From positions 1-39,072 of the forward strand of contig JANXSU010000040.1 of assembly GCA_025356545.1 (NCBI GenBank): DNA of 39,072 nt, written 5' to 3'. Below, in pieces: positions 16,167 to 23,557 of this stretch; the first letter of the stretch is position 1; the number at the start of each line of letters is the position of its first letter. The stretch comes from Comamonadaceae bacterium. Lineage in GTDB: Bacteria; Pseudomonadota; Gammaproteobacteria; Burkholderiales; Burkholderiaceae_C. A program made the translations under genes and the position numbers. Under the pieces are notes generated by a model. That model was given only the letters and a program-made list of their open reading frames with translations. It did not search any database and was not told the origin of the DNA.

Positions 16167-16928
16167 TCAGAAGCGCTCGCCCTCTTCCAAAAACCGCCAC
16201 TGCCCCACAGCCAAGGTGCTCAGCGCCACGCGCCCCAGGCGAATGCGCTTCATACCCAGGATTTGCACCCCGGCGCGCTCGCACACCCAGGCGATCAGGC
16301 CGGGGTGGCTGCCTTTGATGGCGAAGCGCAGCTTGCTTTTGCCATCACCGCTGCTGTTGATGCTGACCTTGAAGGCGGGCAAGGTGTCACCGCGTGAACC
16401 CAGCTTGTGGTTGAGCCGCCGCAGAGTGTCGTCGTCAATCTCACTCATCACTTCGACGATGACCTCGTGCTCCATCTGGGCCGCGTCTTCGGTGAGCTTG
16501 CGCGCCACTCGCCAGTCTTGCGTGAACACCAGCAGCCCGCTGGCCCCCGTCTCTAGCGGTACCGGGCAGGTCAGGCGCAGCAGGTGGCGCTTGAGCAGCT
16601 TTTGCGACATGGGGTCGTTCTTCATGTGCGATGCCGCCGTGATGAGCCCAAGGGCTGTGCGCGCACCAGGGCGTTGACTTTGCACCTGACTCATGCCCGC
16701 ATCAACCCCAGGCGGCTTGTTGAGCACCAGGGTTGCGTCGGTCAACGCCATCAAATTGGCCTTGGGGTCGAGCTCGATTCTTTCGTTCAGCACCCGGTGC
16801 TGCGGCTCTTCCACCAATCGGCCATCCACCCGCACCCAGCCACCCTCGATGTACTGCTCGGCCTCCCGGCGCGAGCAGGGCACTTGCTCGGCCAGGCGTT
16901 TGGCTAGGCGCACGCTGTCTTGGTTCAT
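16167..16928 (-). CDS. S4-domain pseudouridine synthase of the RsuA/RluB/RluF group, divergent active site
   Basis: A 253-aa protein with an N-terminal S4 RNA-binding domain (RLAKRLAEQVPCSRREAEQY, GGWVRVDG) and an RsuA-type catalytic fold (TLVLNKPPGVDAGM; LTEDAAQMEHEVIVEV; LGMKRIRLGRVALSTL near the end). Family members isomerise specific uridines of rRNA, or tRNA for RluF. The motif that normally reads GRLD-x-x-T-x-GLLLLT is here PLETGASGLLVFT: the catalytic Asp is aligned with Glu and the preceding Arg is gone. Activity is therefore uncertain. The start ATG (complement 16926-16928) overlaps the stop of the upstream antitoxin gene as ATGA, so translation is probably coupled. It is convergent with rnpB. 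Confidence 0.85.
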   Translation of the reverse strand: MNQDSVRLAKRLAEQVPCSRREAEQYIEGGWVRVDGRLVEEPQHRVLNERIELDPKANLMALTDATLVLNKPPGVDAGMSQVQSQRPGARTALGLITAASHMKNDPMSQKLLKRHLLRLTCPVPLETGASGLLVFTQDWRVARKLTEDAAQMEHEVIVEVMSEIDDDTLRRLNHKLGSRGDTLPAFKVSINSSGDGKSKLRFAIKGSHPGLIAWVCERAGVQILGMKRIRLGRVALSTLAVGQWRFLEEGERF

Positions 16929-17254
16929 GCTGCGGCCAATCTGCGTTGTGTCAAGCGCTTGAGTGCAGGCACTTTGAGCTTGGTGACCTTGACCATTGGG
17001 GACATGCCTGCCGTGGCAGCCATGTCCATCAGTGTGTCCAGAGAGAAGAGGTTGATCTTGCCGCGCACCAGATCCGAGATACGCGGCTGCGTTACGCCGA
17101 AAATCTCAGCGGCTTGCGCTTGGCTCAAGCCACGCTCTTGAATGGCCGCGCTCAAGGCCAACATCAAGGCAGAGCGCGCCTTCATGCTGGCAGCTTCTTG
17201 GGGTGTGTCTTCAATCGCATCCCAAACGCTGGTGAATCGTGTTTTGTCTGTCAT
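16925..17254 (-). CDS. XRE-family helix-turn-helix antitoxin (HigA2-like)
   Basis: A 109-aa DNA-binding protein with an HTH_XRE domain at about residues 30-85: ERGLSQAQAAEIFGVTQPRI is the helix-turn-helix, followed by SDLVRGKINLFSLDTLMDMA. This is the COG5606-like group that pairs with Gp49/HigB-type toxins. It lies directly after the toxin gene with an ATGA overlap (17251-17254), the toxin-first order of higBA loci. It would neutralise the toxin and repress the operon. Its own stop overlaps the start of the pseudouridine synthase gene, so all three are likely on one transcript. Confidence 0.88.
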   Translation of the reverse strand: MTDKTRFTSVWDAIEDTPQEAASMKARSALMLALSAAIQERGLSQAQAAEIFGVTQPRISDLVRGKINLFSLDTLMDMAATAGMSPMVKVTKLKVPALKRLTQRRLAAA

Positions 17255-17595
17255 GGTGCTATCTCCTCGCGCAATGCTTTGTAGCGTTGAGTGGCTAAAT
17301 CAATGTCTTTTTTCGCGGTCTGAGGCGTCTTCTTCTGAAAGCAATGCAACACGTAGACGGCATCACCGAACTTGGCAACATACACCACGCGAAACGTGCC
17401 CGCCTCATCCCATAGCCTAAGTTTGGTGACGACAGACCCAATCGTGGGCATTGGTTTTGCATCCTCAGGTGCCAGGCCGTGTTGAATTTTGTCCAGTTGA
17501 AAACTTGCCTCTCGGATCGCCGTTCGAGGGAAATCCCTCAAATCAGTGAGTGATGTGGCTCGAAATTCAATTGACTTTATAAGAATATCATACAA
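17251..17595 (-). CDS. Gp49/HigB-like (RelE superfamily) toxin
   Basis: A 114-aa protein of the phage-derived Gp49-like (DUF891) family; related toxins are ribosome-dependent mRNA endonucleases. Visible family features are IEFRATSLTDLRDFP, REASFQLDKIQHGL, KPMPTIGSVVTKLRLWDEAG, FRVVYVAKFGDAVYVLHCF and FQKKTPQTAKKDIDLA. The start is placed at TTG (complement 17593-17595), because a stop lies six codons upstream and no ATG or GTG is available before the conserved region; no clear Shine-Dalgarno sequence is present, so the N-terminus is uncertain. The 155 bases upstream to the next gene are AT-rich and presumably carry the autoregulated promoter. Confidence 0.85.
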   Translation of the reverse strand: MYDILIKSIEFRATSLTDLRDFPRTAIREASFQLDKIQHGLAPEDAKPMPTIGSVVTKLRLWDEAGTFRVVYVAKFGDAVYVLHCFQKKTPQTAKKDIDLATQRYKALREEIAP

Positions 17596-17750
17596 ATTTT
17601 TATATTTTTATTGAATGTGAATGGGTTGCGCAGATCGTAACAATGCTCACTTGTATTTAATCGCTTAATTCGTTGATCCATTCAAAGAAAACAAGCGCGT
17701 GAATACTTTGGTCTAATCATCCATCACATCATTCCTCAAGGAACTTTCCA

Positions 17751-18605
17751 ATGCGTCGTCTCACCCTGAAAACCGGCCTGCTGCTGGCCCTGATCTGCAC
17801 CGCCACCGCCAGCTTCTCACAGCAAGTTTTCAAAATCACCGCCATCCCCGATGAGTCGCCCACTGAGCTGGCGCGCAAGGCGGGGCCGCTGGTTAAGTAC
17901 CTGGAGGCACGTCTGGGCATGAAGGTCGAGTACACCCCGGTGAGCGATTACGCCGCCTCGGTAGAGGCGCTGGCCAACAAGCAGATTGACATGGCCTGGT
18001 TTGGCGGCTTTACCTTCGTGCAGGCCAATGTGCGCTCCGGCGGCAAGGCCGTGCCCCTGGTGCAACGTGAAGAAGATGAAAAATTTCGCTCAGTCTTCAT
18101 CACCACCGACCCCGCCATCAAAACCCTGGCCGACCTCAAGGGCAAGACCCTGAGCTTTGGCAGTGCGTCGAGCACCAGCGGCCACCTGATGCCGCGCAGC
18201 TTCTTGCTGGACGCCAAGATCGACCCCGACAAAGACCTCAAACGCGTGGCCTACAGCGGCGCGCATGACGCCACCATTGCCGCCGTGGCTGCGGGCAAGG
18301 TGGACGCCGGTGCGCTCAACATCTCGGTGTGGGAAAAATTTGTGGCCGACAAAAAAGTGGACACCACCAAGGTGCGCGTGATCTACACCACCCCCGCCTA
18401 CTTTGACTACAACTGGACCGTGCACGCTGACATGCCTGCCGCGTTGAAAGAAAAAATCACCAAAGCCTTCCTGGATTTGAACAAAGCCACCCCCGAGGGC
18501 AAAGAAATCCTCGACCTGCAACGCGCCACCCGTTTTGTGCCGACCAAGGCCGAGAACTACAAAGGCATTGAGGCGGCGGCGCGGAGTGCAGATTTGTTGA
18601 AGTGA
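17751..18605 (+). CDS. PhnD-like periplasmic substrate-binding protein (phosphonate/selenate-type importer)
   Basis: A 284-aa periplasmic receptor with signal peptide MRRLTLKTGLLLALICTATA cleaved near SFS-QQ. It starts with FKITAIPDESPTELARKAGP, then LEARLGMKVEYTPVSDYAA, DMAWFGGFTFVQA, LSFGSASSTSGHLMPR and YSGAHDATIAAVAAGKVDAG, the PhnD-like two-lobe pattern. This AIPDE-PTEL subgroup is the one named putative selenate-binding in protein family collections; phosphonate or phosphite are alternatives. The ligand is not proven. AAGGAAC (17739-17745) precedes ATG 17751. The ATPase and two permeases follow, making a complete four-gene importer. Confidence 0.88.
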   Translation: MRRLTLKTGLLLALICTATASFSQQVFKITAIPDESPTELARKAGPLVKYLEARLGMKVEYTPVSDYAASVEALANKQIDMAWFGGFTFVQANVRSGGKAVPLVQREEDEKFRSVFITTDPAIKTLADLKGKTLSFGSASSTSGHLMPRSFLLDAKIDPDKDLKRVAYSGAHDATIAAVAAGKVDAGALNISVWEKFVADKKVDTTKVRVIYTTPAYFDYNWTVHADMPAALKEKITKAFLDLNKATPEGKEILDLQRATRFVPTKAENYKGIEAAARSADLLK

Positions 18606-18613
18606 AAGTGACT

Positions 18614-18680
18614 GCTATTTATTTGATAGCTTCTTGTGGATATATTCATTGGGCTACAGCCTGATTTACATGTGAAAATT
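18614..18680 (+). repeat. GCTAT/ATAGC element, intergenic copy
   Basis: The stem GCTAT (18614-18618)/ATAGC (18626-18630) has a 7-base loop and is followed by TTCTTGTGG and GGGCTACAGCCTGATTT. It lines up with the copy at 29771 (ATAGCTGCTTGTG, then GGCTAGAG-GATTT). It fills the gap between the receptor and ATPase genes, and its end overlaps the ATPase start region. Confidence 0.7.
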
Positions 18681-19511
18681 GATCTCAAAACGGCCTCGGC
18701 CTGTCACCCCGCCGCCGCACCCAGCGCACCCCCCTCCCTGCGCGGCATGTCACTGGCTATTGCCGCAGGCGAGCAGGTGGCGGTGATCGGCCCCTCAGGC
18801 GCGGGCAAGACCACGCTGCTGCACCTGCTGGCCTGCGCGCTGCGCCCCTCACAAGGCGGCTTGCAACTCAACGGGCAAGACCCTTGGGCGCTCCCCCGCA
18901 CGGCCTTGCAGCAACTGCGTGGTCAATTGTTTCTGGCCCCGCAAATGCCCCCGCTGCCGCCGCGTCAGCGCGTGGTGACGGCGGTGTTGGCAGGGCGCTT
19001 GCCGCAGATGAGTTTGTGGCAAAGCCTGCGCAGCCTGTTCTACCCCAGTGACATTCCCCGCGCCGACGCTGCGCTGGCGCATTTTGATTTGAGCGACAAG
19101 CTGTTCGATCGGGTGGATCGCCTCTCAGGCGGAGAGCGCCAGCGCGTGGGCTTGGCGCGTTTGCTGGTCAGTGATGCACGTCTGTTTTTAATTGACGAAC
19201 CCTTGTCCGCCCTTGACCCCACGCGCAGCGTACAGGCCATAGAGTGCCTCACCCGTGTGGCACGTGAACGTGGTGCGACGCTGGTGGTGTCTCTGCACCA
19301 TGTCGAGATGGCCTTGCAACATTTCCCCCGCATTGTGGGTTTGCGCTATGGCGAACTGGTGTTTGACTTGCCCGCCGCCCAGGTCACTCAAGCGCATTTG
19401 CATGCCCTGTATGCGCAGCACATGGACGAGTTGAGTGGGCCGGCACCGGTTGACGATTCGCCTGTTTCAAAGGCAACGAATCCCCAGCCTGTGGTGATGC
19501 ACTGCCGTTGA
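18672..19511 (+). CDS. PhnC-like ABC transporter ATP-binding protein
   Basis: Cytoplasmic ATPase of the importer, 279 aa from GTG 18672. The frame is open a little further (GTG 18636), but those 12 codons lie in a dispersed repeat, and VKIDLKTASACHPAAAPSA is the expected PhnC-like beginning. Walker A is GPSGAGKTT, the Q-loop region LAPQMPPLPPRQRVV, the signature LSGGERQRVGLARLL, Walker B LFLIDEPLSALDP and the switch His in SLHHVEMAL. LPQMSLWQSLRSLFYPSD is typical of PhnC. The C-terminal 35 residues are unconserved. The stop overlaps the first permease start (TGATG). Confidence 0.9.
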   Translation: MKIDLKTASACHPAAAPSAPPSLRGMSLAIAAGEQVAVIGPSGAGKTTLLHLLACALRPSQGGLQLNGQDPWALPRTALQQLRGQLFLAPQMPPLPPRQRVVTAVLAGRLPQMSLWQSLRSLFYPSDIPRADAALAHFDLSDKLFDRVDRLSGGERQRVGLARLLVSDARLFLIDEPLSALDPTRSVQAIECLTRVARERGATLVVSLHHVEMALQHFPRIVGLRYGELVFDLPAAQVTQAHLHALYAQHMDELSGPAPVDDSPVSKATNPQPVVMHCR

Positions 19512-20347
19512 TGATGGACGGTTCTTCGATTCGCCTTGCACGGCAAGACCCCGCCTGGCGCACCCGAGTCTTTTGGCTCATCGCCAGCGCGCTGCTGCTG
19601 TGGCCGCTACTGGTGCTGACCGAGTTCAAGCCTTGGACGATGCTTGACGAGGCCAGCCTCAAACCCACACTGCACTTTCTCGGCGACTTCTTCCCGCCCA
19701 AGGTCGAACCCGACTTTTTGCTGATGGTGGCGCGCGAGACCTGGCGCACCGTGGCCATGGCCACCGCCGGTATTGCGCTGGCGCTGCTGCTGGCCATCCC
19801 CCTGGCGCTGCTGTCGGTGCGCGTGCTGTCGCTCTCCGCCCTCACCGGGCGCATGGCCACTGGGCCTGCTGTTTTGCGTACCGGTTTACGCTGGCTGATG
19901 ATCGTGCTGCGCAGCGTGCCCGAGCTGATCTGGGCGCTGGTTTTTGTGCGCGTGGTGGGCTTGGGGCCAACCGCTGGCGTGATCGCCATTGCGCTCACGT
20001 ACGCGGGCATGCTGGGCAAGGTCTATGCCGAGATTTTGGAGAGCGGTGAGGCGCACGCCACGCACAGCCTGATGCGCAACGGCAGTGGGCGCCTGCAAGC
20101 TTTTCTGTTCGGCCTGCTGCCGCAAAACGCGGCCGAGCTGACCAGCTACACCGTGTACCGCTGGGAATGCGCCATTCGCTCCTCCGCCGTGCTGGGCTTT
20201 GTCGGCGCGGGCGGCTTGGGGCAACTCATGGACGCGTCGATGAAGATGTTCAACGGCTCAGAGGTAGCCACCATGCTCATCGTCTTCATGGCGCTGGTGG
20301 CGCTGGCCGATACCGTGAGCGCCTGGTTGCGCAAGGGGCTGGGATGA
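19511..20347 (+). CDS. PhnE-like ABC transporter permease, first
   Basis: Inner-membrane permease, 278 aa from ATG 19511 (a second ATG at 19514 is equally possible). Helices include VFWLIASALLLWPLLVL, TVAMATAGIALALLLAIPLA, ELIWALVFVRVVGLG and MLIVFMALVALADTVSAW. The coupling region is VYRWECAIRSSAVLGFVGAG followed by GLGQLM, the PhnE hallmark. The start overlaps the ATPase stop by one base and the end overlaps the next permease start by four (ATGA), so the operon is translationally coupled. Two non-identical permeases suggest a heterodimer. Confidence 0.9.
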   Translation: MMDGSSIRLARQDPAWRTRVFWLIASALLLWPLLVLTEFKPWTMLDEASLKPTLHFLGDFFPPKVEPDFLLMVARETWRTVAMATAGIALALLLAIPLALLSVRVLSLSALTGRMATGPAVLRTGLRWLMIVLRSVPELIWALVFVRVVGLGPTAGVIAIALTYAGMLGKVYAEILESGEAHATHSLMRNGSGRLQAFLFGLLPQNAAELTSYTVYRWECAIRSSAVLGFVGAGGLGQLMDASMKMFNGSEVATMLIVFMALVALADTVSAWLRKGLG

Positions 20348-21147
20348 ATTCGAAATTGCCGCCGCCCCTCTGGGATGCGCGCTGTAAGGCGTGTTGGTTC
20401 GTCGTCGGCCTCATCGTTTTGACGGGCCTGAGTTTTTGGTCGCTTGACCTCAAGTGGGCGCAGTTCTTCAGCGTCGATGCCTTCAGCAAGATGGGCAAGT
20501 TTGTAGGCGAGTTGCTGGTGCCTGACATCAACGCGCGCTTCTTGGTCAAGCTGGGCTGGGCCACCCTGGAGACGCTGGCCATGTCGGCGCTAGGCACGCT
20601 GATCGCCGCCGTGCTTGGCCTAGCCTTGGCCCTGCCTGCCGCCAAGACCCACGCCGATGACGCCGCACGCTGGCGTGGCATCACTCGCTTGGCTCTTAAC
20701 GCCCTGCGCAGCATCCCCGAGCTGGTGTGGGCGGCCCTGCTGCTCATCAGCGCCGGGCTGGGGCCACTGGCGGGCACACTGGCGCTGGCCCTGCATACAG
20801 CAGGTGTGTTGGGTCGCTTGTTTGCCGAGGCGCTGGAAAATGCTCCCGCTGGCCCCGGCTTCGCGCTGCGCACACGCGGCGTGAGCGAGGCCCAAGTGTT
20901 TTGGTACGCCACCCTGCCCAGCGTGCTGCCGCAGTTGCTCAGTTATACCCTGTACCGCTGGGAGAACAACATCCGCGCTGCCGCCGTGCTGGGCGTGGTG
21001 GGTGCGGGTGGTTTGGGCCAAATGCTGGCCTTTCACATGGGCTTGTTCCAAATGTCACAGACCAGCAGCGTGCTGCTGGCCATGATGGTGCTGGTGGCTT
21101 TTGTGGACGCCGCCAGCTATGGGGCGCGGCGGGTGATGGGAGCGTGA
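20344..21147 (+). CDS. PhnE-like ABC transporter permease, second
   Basis: Inner-membrane permease, 267 aa. ATG 20344 is chosen for its ATGA overlap with the previous gene; the frame stays open to 20167, inside that gene, but that portion is antisense-like noise. Helices include CWFVVGLIVLTGLSFW, LAMSALGTLIAAVLGLALAL, LVWAALLLISAGLGPLAGTL and SVLLAMMVLVAFVDAASYG. The coupling region LYRWENNIRAAAVLGVVGAG is intact. It pairs with the preceding permease as the membrane channel of the phosphonate/selenate-type importer. Confidence 0.9.
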   Translation: MNSKLPPPLWDARCKACWFVVGLIVLTGLSFWSLDLKWAQFFSVDAFSKMGKFVGELLVPDINARFLVKLGWATLETLAMSALGTLIAAVLGLALALPAAKTHADDAARWRGITRLALNALRSIPELVWAALLLISAGLGPLAGTLALALHTAGVLGRLFAEALENAPAGPGFALRTRGVSEAQVFWYATLPSVLPQLLSYTLYRWENNIRAAAVLGVVGAGGLGQMLAFHMGLFQMSQTSSVLLAMMVLVAFVDAASYGARRVMGA

Positions 21148-21154
21148 TGGTGTA

Positions 21155-21460
21155 CTAAATACCGGCCACTGTAGGTGCTGCGAAACGTCGCAGCTCAGGA
21201 TAGTGGCCCCACCGTGCATAGGGCGGCAGATCGCCCAGCCCGCTGTCAATTTTTTCACCGGTTAATGCGTGGACATCAGGAATCACCAGACGCTTGAGTT
21301 GCGCGTGGCGATGCCATTCGCGATACGGCGGCAAGCTTCCCAATCCATTGTCCAGATCTTGCCCGGCAATCACCGTTCTGGGGACATCGGCTTGCGCCAA
21401 GGTGGAGGTGAGTGGCACTGCCAGCATCAGGCTGGCAATCAGAGTGCGAGTGTGTTTCAT
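21155..21460 (-). CDS. Small exported protein with two GLGxLPPYxxW repeats
   Basis: A 101-aa protein of unknown function. The signal peptide MKHTRTLIASLMLAVPLTST is cleaved near LAQA-D. The mature part is two tandem units 35 residues apart: GQDLDNGLGSLPPYREW (33-49) and GEKIDSGLGDLPPYARW (68-84), each followed by a basic stretch ending in LKR or LRR. I have seen similar G-E/Q-x-[LI]-D-x-GLG-x-LP-Y-x-x-W segments in small exported proteins of Burkholderiales but know no function. AGGAGACCGCC lies directly before the start codon, supporting a real gene. It is convergent with the permease operon (7-base gap) and follows the MBL gene on the opposite side of a short spacer. Confidence 0.75.
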   Translation of the reverse strand: MKHTRTLIASLMLAVPLTSTLAQADVPRTVIAGQDLDNGLGSLPPYREWHRHAQLKRLVIPDVHALTGEKIDSGLGDLPPYARWGHYPELRRFAAPTVAGI

Positions 21461-21549
21461 GGCGGTCTCCTGTTCGAGTTGAGAGGTACATTCAACCTAT
21501 CGACCACAGGCGACACAACTTGAGGCTTTCCCGTGTGCCGATGCCTTAC

Positions 21550-22527
21550 TCACTCCATTTTCTGTAGTCGCTGCACATGCGCCAGCATGGAGCGCTTGGC
21601 CAGCGGCCAGACGCGCTCGGGCACATCGTCGTAGGCCAGCGCCACCCAGTCGTCCATGGTGCCACCGGGCTTGGCTTGCATGGCTTTGAGGACTTTGGCC
21701 TCACGCTTCAAGCGGTGCGCTTTCAAGTGCGCAATGGCGTGCGAGGCTTGGCGGATCACATAGCCGTGGGCGGGCAGGATGAAGTCGATGTCATGTTCTA
21801 AGCAGGCGGCACTTAAGAGGTCGAGTGAGTTCAGGTAGTCCGTCATGTCGCCGTCGGGTGGGTCCACCACGGTGGTGCTACCGTTCAAGACGTGATCGCC
21901 CGAGAACAGCAGGCCGTCCTCCACCAACACCAGGCACAGGTGGTTGGCAGCATGCCCTGGGGTGTGGAGAACCTCTAAAGTATGGGTTGAATCGGCCTGA
22001 AACTCTTTATTTACTAGCGTAAGCCGCTCTTTATTTTGTAGCACGCGGTCGGGCAAAAAGTGGCTGCCTGGTCGCGCCGTGGGGGCTGAAGCGAGGCCCA
22101 AAATGGGTGGCATTACCGTTCGCCCTGAGCTTGTCGAAGGGTGGGCTTCGACAAGCTCAGTCCGATCGGATGACTCAAGCTTTTGTGCGCACAGCGCTTG
22201 CAAAGGCAGCGCGCCGGGCGAGTGGTCTGAGTGCGAATGGGTGCAGACGATCATGCGGATGTCGCCCCCCGTGGCCTGGTGCAGCCGCGCGATGTGCTCG
22301 GGCTCGTTCGGGCCGGGGTCGATCACGATATAGCCGCTGTCCGCGTCGCCCACCACATAGCTGTTGGTGCCGGGGCCGGTCATCATGCCGGGGTTGGGCG
22401 CGGTCAGGCGCATCACGTTACGGGTGAGCGCCACGGGCTGGGCGTGCTGCCAGGGCTGCGGGTCGGCTTCAACGCGGGGTTGATCCGGTGACGCCAGTGG
22501 CGCAATGAGTTGATTTTCTCTTACCAT
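21550..22527 (-). CDS. MBL-fold metallo-hydrolase (LACTB2/glyoxalase II-like) carrying two repeat insertions
   Basis: A 325-aa metallo-beta-lactamase-fold hydrolase. The zinc motif THSHSDHSPG, HTPGHAANH, the FSGDHV aspartate and ILPAHG histidine are all present, and the C-terminal helical region (VLKAMQAKPGGTMDDWVALA) is typical of the LACTB2-like group. The substrate is unknown. Between the first zinc motif and HTPGHAANH the protein is about 50 residues longer than expected: one insert (about 120-137, RTELVEAHPSTSSGRT) is the GTTCGCCCTGAGC inverted repeat and another (about 162-181, LQNKERLTLVNKEF) fits the GCTAT/ATAGC element. The frame is kept. The start has no Shine-Dalgarno sequence; a TGTAAT hexamer ends 6 bases ahead. 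Confidence 0.88.
   Translation of the reverse strand: MVRENQLIAPLASPDQPRVEADPQPWQHAQPVALTRNVMRLTAPNPGMMTGPGTNSYVVGDADSGYIVIDPGPNEPEHIARLHQATGGDIRMIVCTHSHSDHSPGALPLQALCAQKLESSDRTELVEAHPSTSSGRTVMPPILGLASAPTARPGSHFLPDRVLQNKERLTLVNKEFQADSTHTLEVLHTPGHAANHLCLVLVEDGLLFSGDHVLNGSTTVVDPPDGDMTDYLNSLDLLSAACLEHDIDFILPAHGYVIRQASHAIAHLKAHRLKREAKVLKAMQAKPGGTMDDWVALAYDDVPERVWPLAKRSMLAHVQRLQKME
21983..22042 (-). repeat. GCTAT/ATAGC element, diverged copy in the MBL gene
   Basis: On the minus strand GCTACAAAATAAAGAGCGGC (22042 downward) resembles GCTAT(7)ATAGCTGCTT of the other copies, followed by CTTACGCTAG. The match is weaker than the others and is accepted mainly because it is an insert of the expected size and position. 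Confidence 0.45.
22117..22169. repeat. GTTCGCCCTGAGC inverted repeat, copy 3, inside MBL gene
   Basis: The left arm 22117-22139 is identical to the arm at 5890-5912. The right arm starts CTTCGACAAGCTCAG at 22146 and then diverges. The loop is 6 bases. It reads in frame on the minus strand as RTELVEAHPSTSSGRT. Confidence 0.9.
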
Positions 22528-22555
22528 TGGGCGATTACATCACGGAGATTCCCGC

Positions 22556-23554
22556 ATGAAAACGCGCCTTCAAATTCGTCCTTATTGGCATCCTCTTTCG
22601 TTGTTGACCATCCTCGGTGCCACAGCGCTGCTCGCGTCCGCCAACGTGGCGGCGCAGGCCTGGCCCACGCGTCAACCCATCAAGCTCGTGGCCGTGTTCC
22701 CGCCTGGGGGGTCGGTCGATCAAGTGGCGCGCATTGTGTCCGTGCCCCTGGCGCAAGAACTGGGTGCGAATGTGATTGTGGAAAACAAAGGCGGCGCGTC
22801 CGGCTCCATCGGTGCTTCCTTTGTGGCAGCAGCCCCGGCGGACGGCTACACCTTTGCCGTGGTGTTTGACACCCACGGCGTGAACCCCTCGCTCATCCCC
22901 AACCTGCCTTTTGACTCTAAAAAAGACCTCACGCCGCTGGTGCTGGTGGGCACATCGCCCATGGTGTTGGCCACTTTCTCGGGTAGCGAGTACAAAACAT
23001 TCGCCGATGTGGTTGCCGCGGCCAAGGCGAAGAAGAATGTGAGCTACGGCTCCATCGGCTCAGGCAGCCTGGGCCACGTCGCCATGACCTTGCTGGGTAA
23101 AAATGGCAACATCGACTGGACGCATGTGCCCTACAAAGGCGGCGGCCCGTTGATGAACGACGCCGTGGCCGGGCATGTTCCCTTGTCTATCGGCTCGGTG
23201 TTTGTGACCAAGCCGCACATCGACAGCGGCCGCATGCGCCCCCTGGCCGTTACCACGCCCAAGCGCAGCCCTGATCTGCCCAACGTGCCCACCCTGGCCG
23301 AGAGCGGCTATCCCGGCTTTGATGCCCCCGCTTGGTGGGCCCTGCTAGCCCCGGCCAAAACCCCTCCCGAGATCGTCAAGCGTATGAACGAAGCGCTGAA
23401 CAAAATCCTGAAGCAGCCCGACATTGCCAAGAAGCTTGATGCCCAAGGCATTGACGTGGTGGGCGGTACACCCGAGGCCGCGCGCGTCTTCATCGAGCGC
23501 CAGATGGACATCTGGGCCAAAGTGGTGCGGGACAACGGCATCAAGCCGGATTGA
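22556..23554 (+). CDS. Bug-family (TctC-like) periplasmic receptor
   Basis: A 332-aa solute receptor of the tripartite tricarboxylate transporter type, much expanded in Burkholderiales. A long signal peptide ends near NVAA-QAWP. The mature protein shows the family's IKLVAVFPPGGSVDQVAR, VIVENKGGASGSIGASFVAA, ADGYTFAV, HVPYKGGGPLMNDAVAGHV, RMRPLAVTTPKRSPDLPNVP and APAWWALLAPAKTPPEIV. Ligands of such receptors are organic acids and related compounds; nothing here fixes the ligand, although tarD further on makes a hydroxy-acid plausible. GGAG (22543-22546) precedes ATG 22556. No tctA or tctB is nearby, as is common for these orphans. It is divergent from the MBL gene, with only 28 bases between. 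Confidence 0.92.
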   Translation: MKTRLQIRPYWHPLSLLTILGATALLASANVAAQAWPTRQPIKLVAVFPPGGSVDQVARIVSVPLAQELGANVIVENKGGASGSIGASFVAAAPADGYTFAVVFDTHGVNPSLIPNLPFDSKKDLTPLVLVGTSPMVLATFSGSEYKTFADVVAAAKAKKNVSYGSIGSGSLGHVAMTLLGKNGNIDWTHVPYKGGGPLMNDAVAGHVPLSIGSVFVTKPHIDSGRMRPLAVTTPKRSPDLPNVPTLAESGYPGFDAPAWWALLAPAKTPPEIVKRMNEALNKILKQPDIAKKLDAQGIDVVGGTPEAARVFIERQMDIWAKVVRDNGIKPD

Positions 23555-23557
23555 GCG

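Noticed and set aside
17596-17750. Possible riboswitch or structured leader before the PhnD-like gene
   Set aside because: The stretch is AT-rich but I could not find conserved riboswitch cores or a terminator; it more likely holds two divergent promoters.
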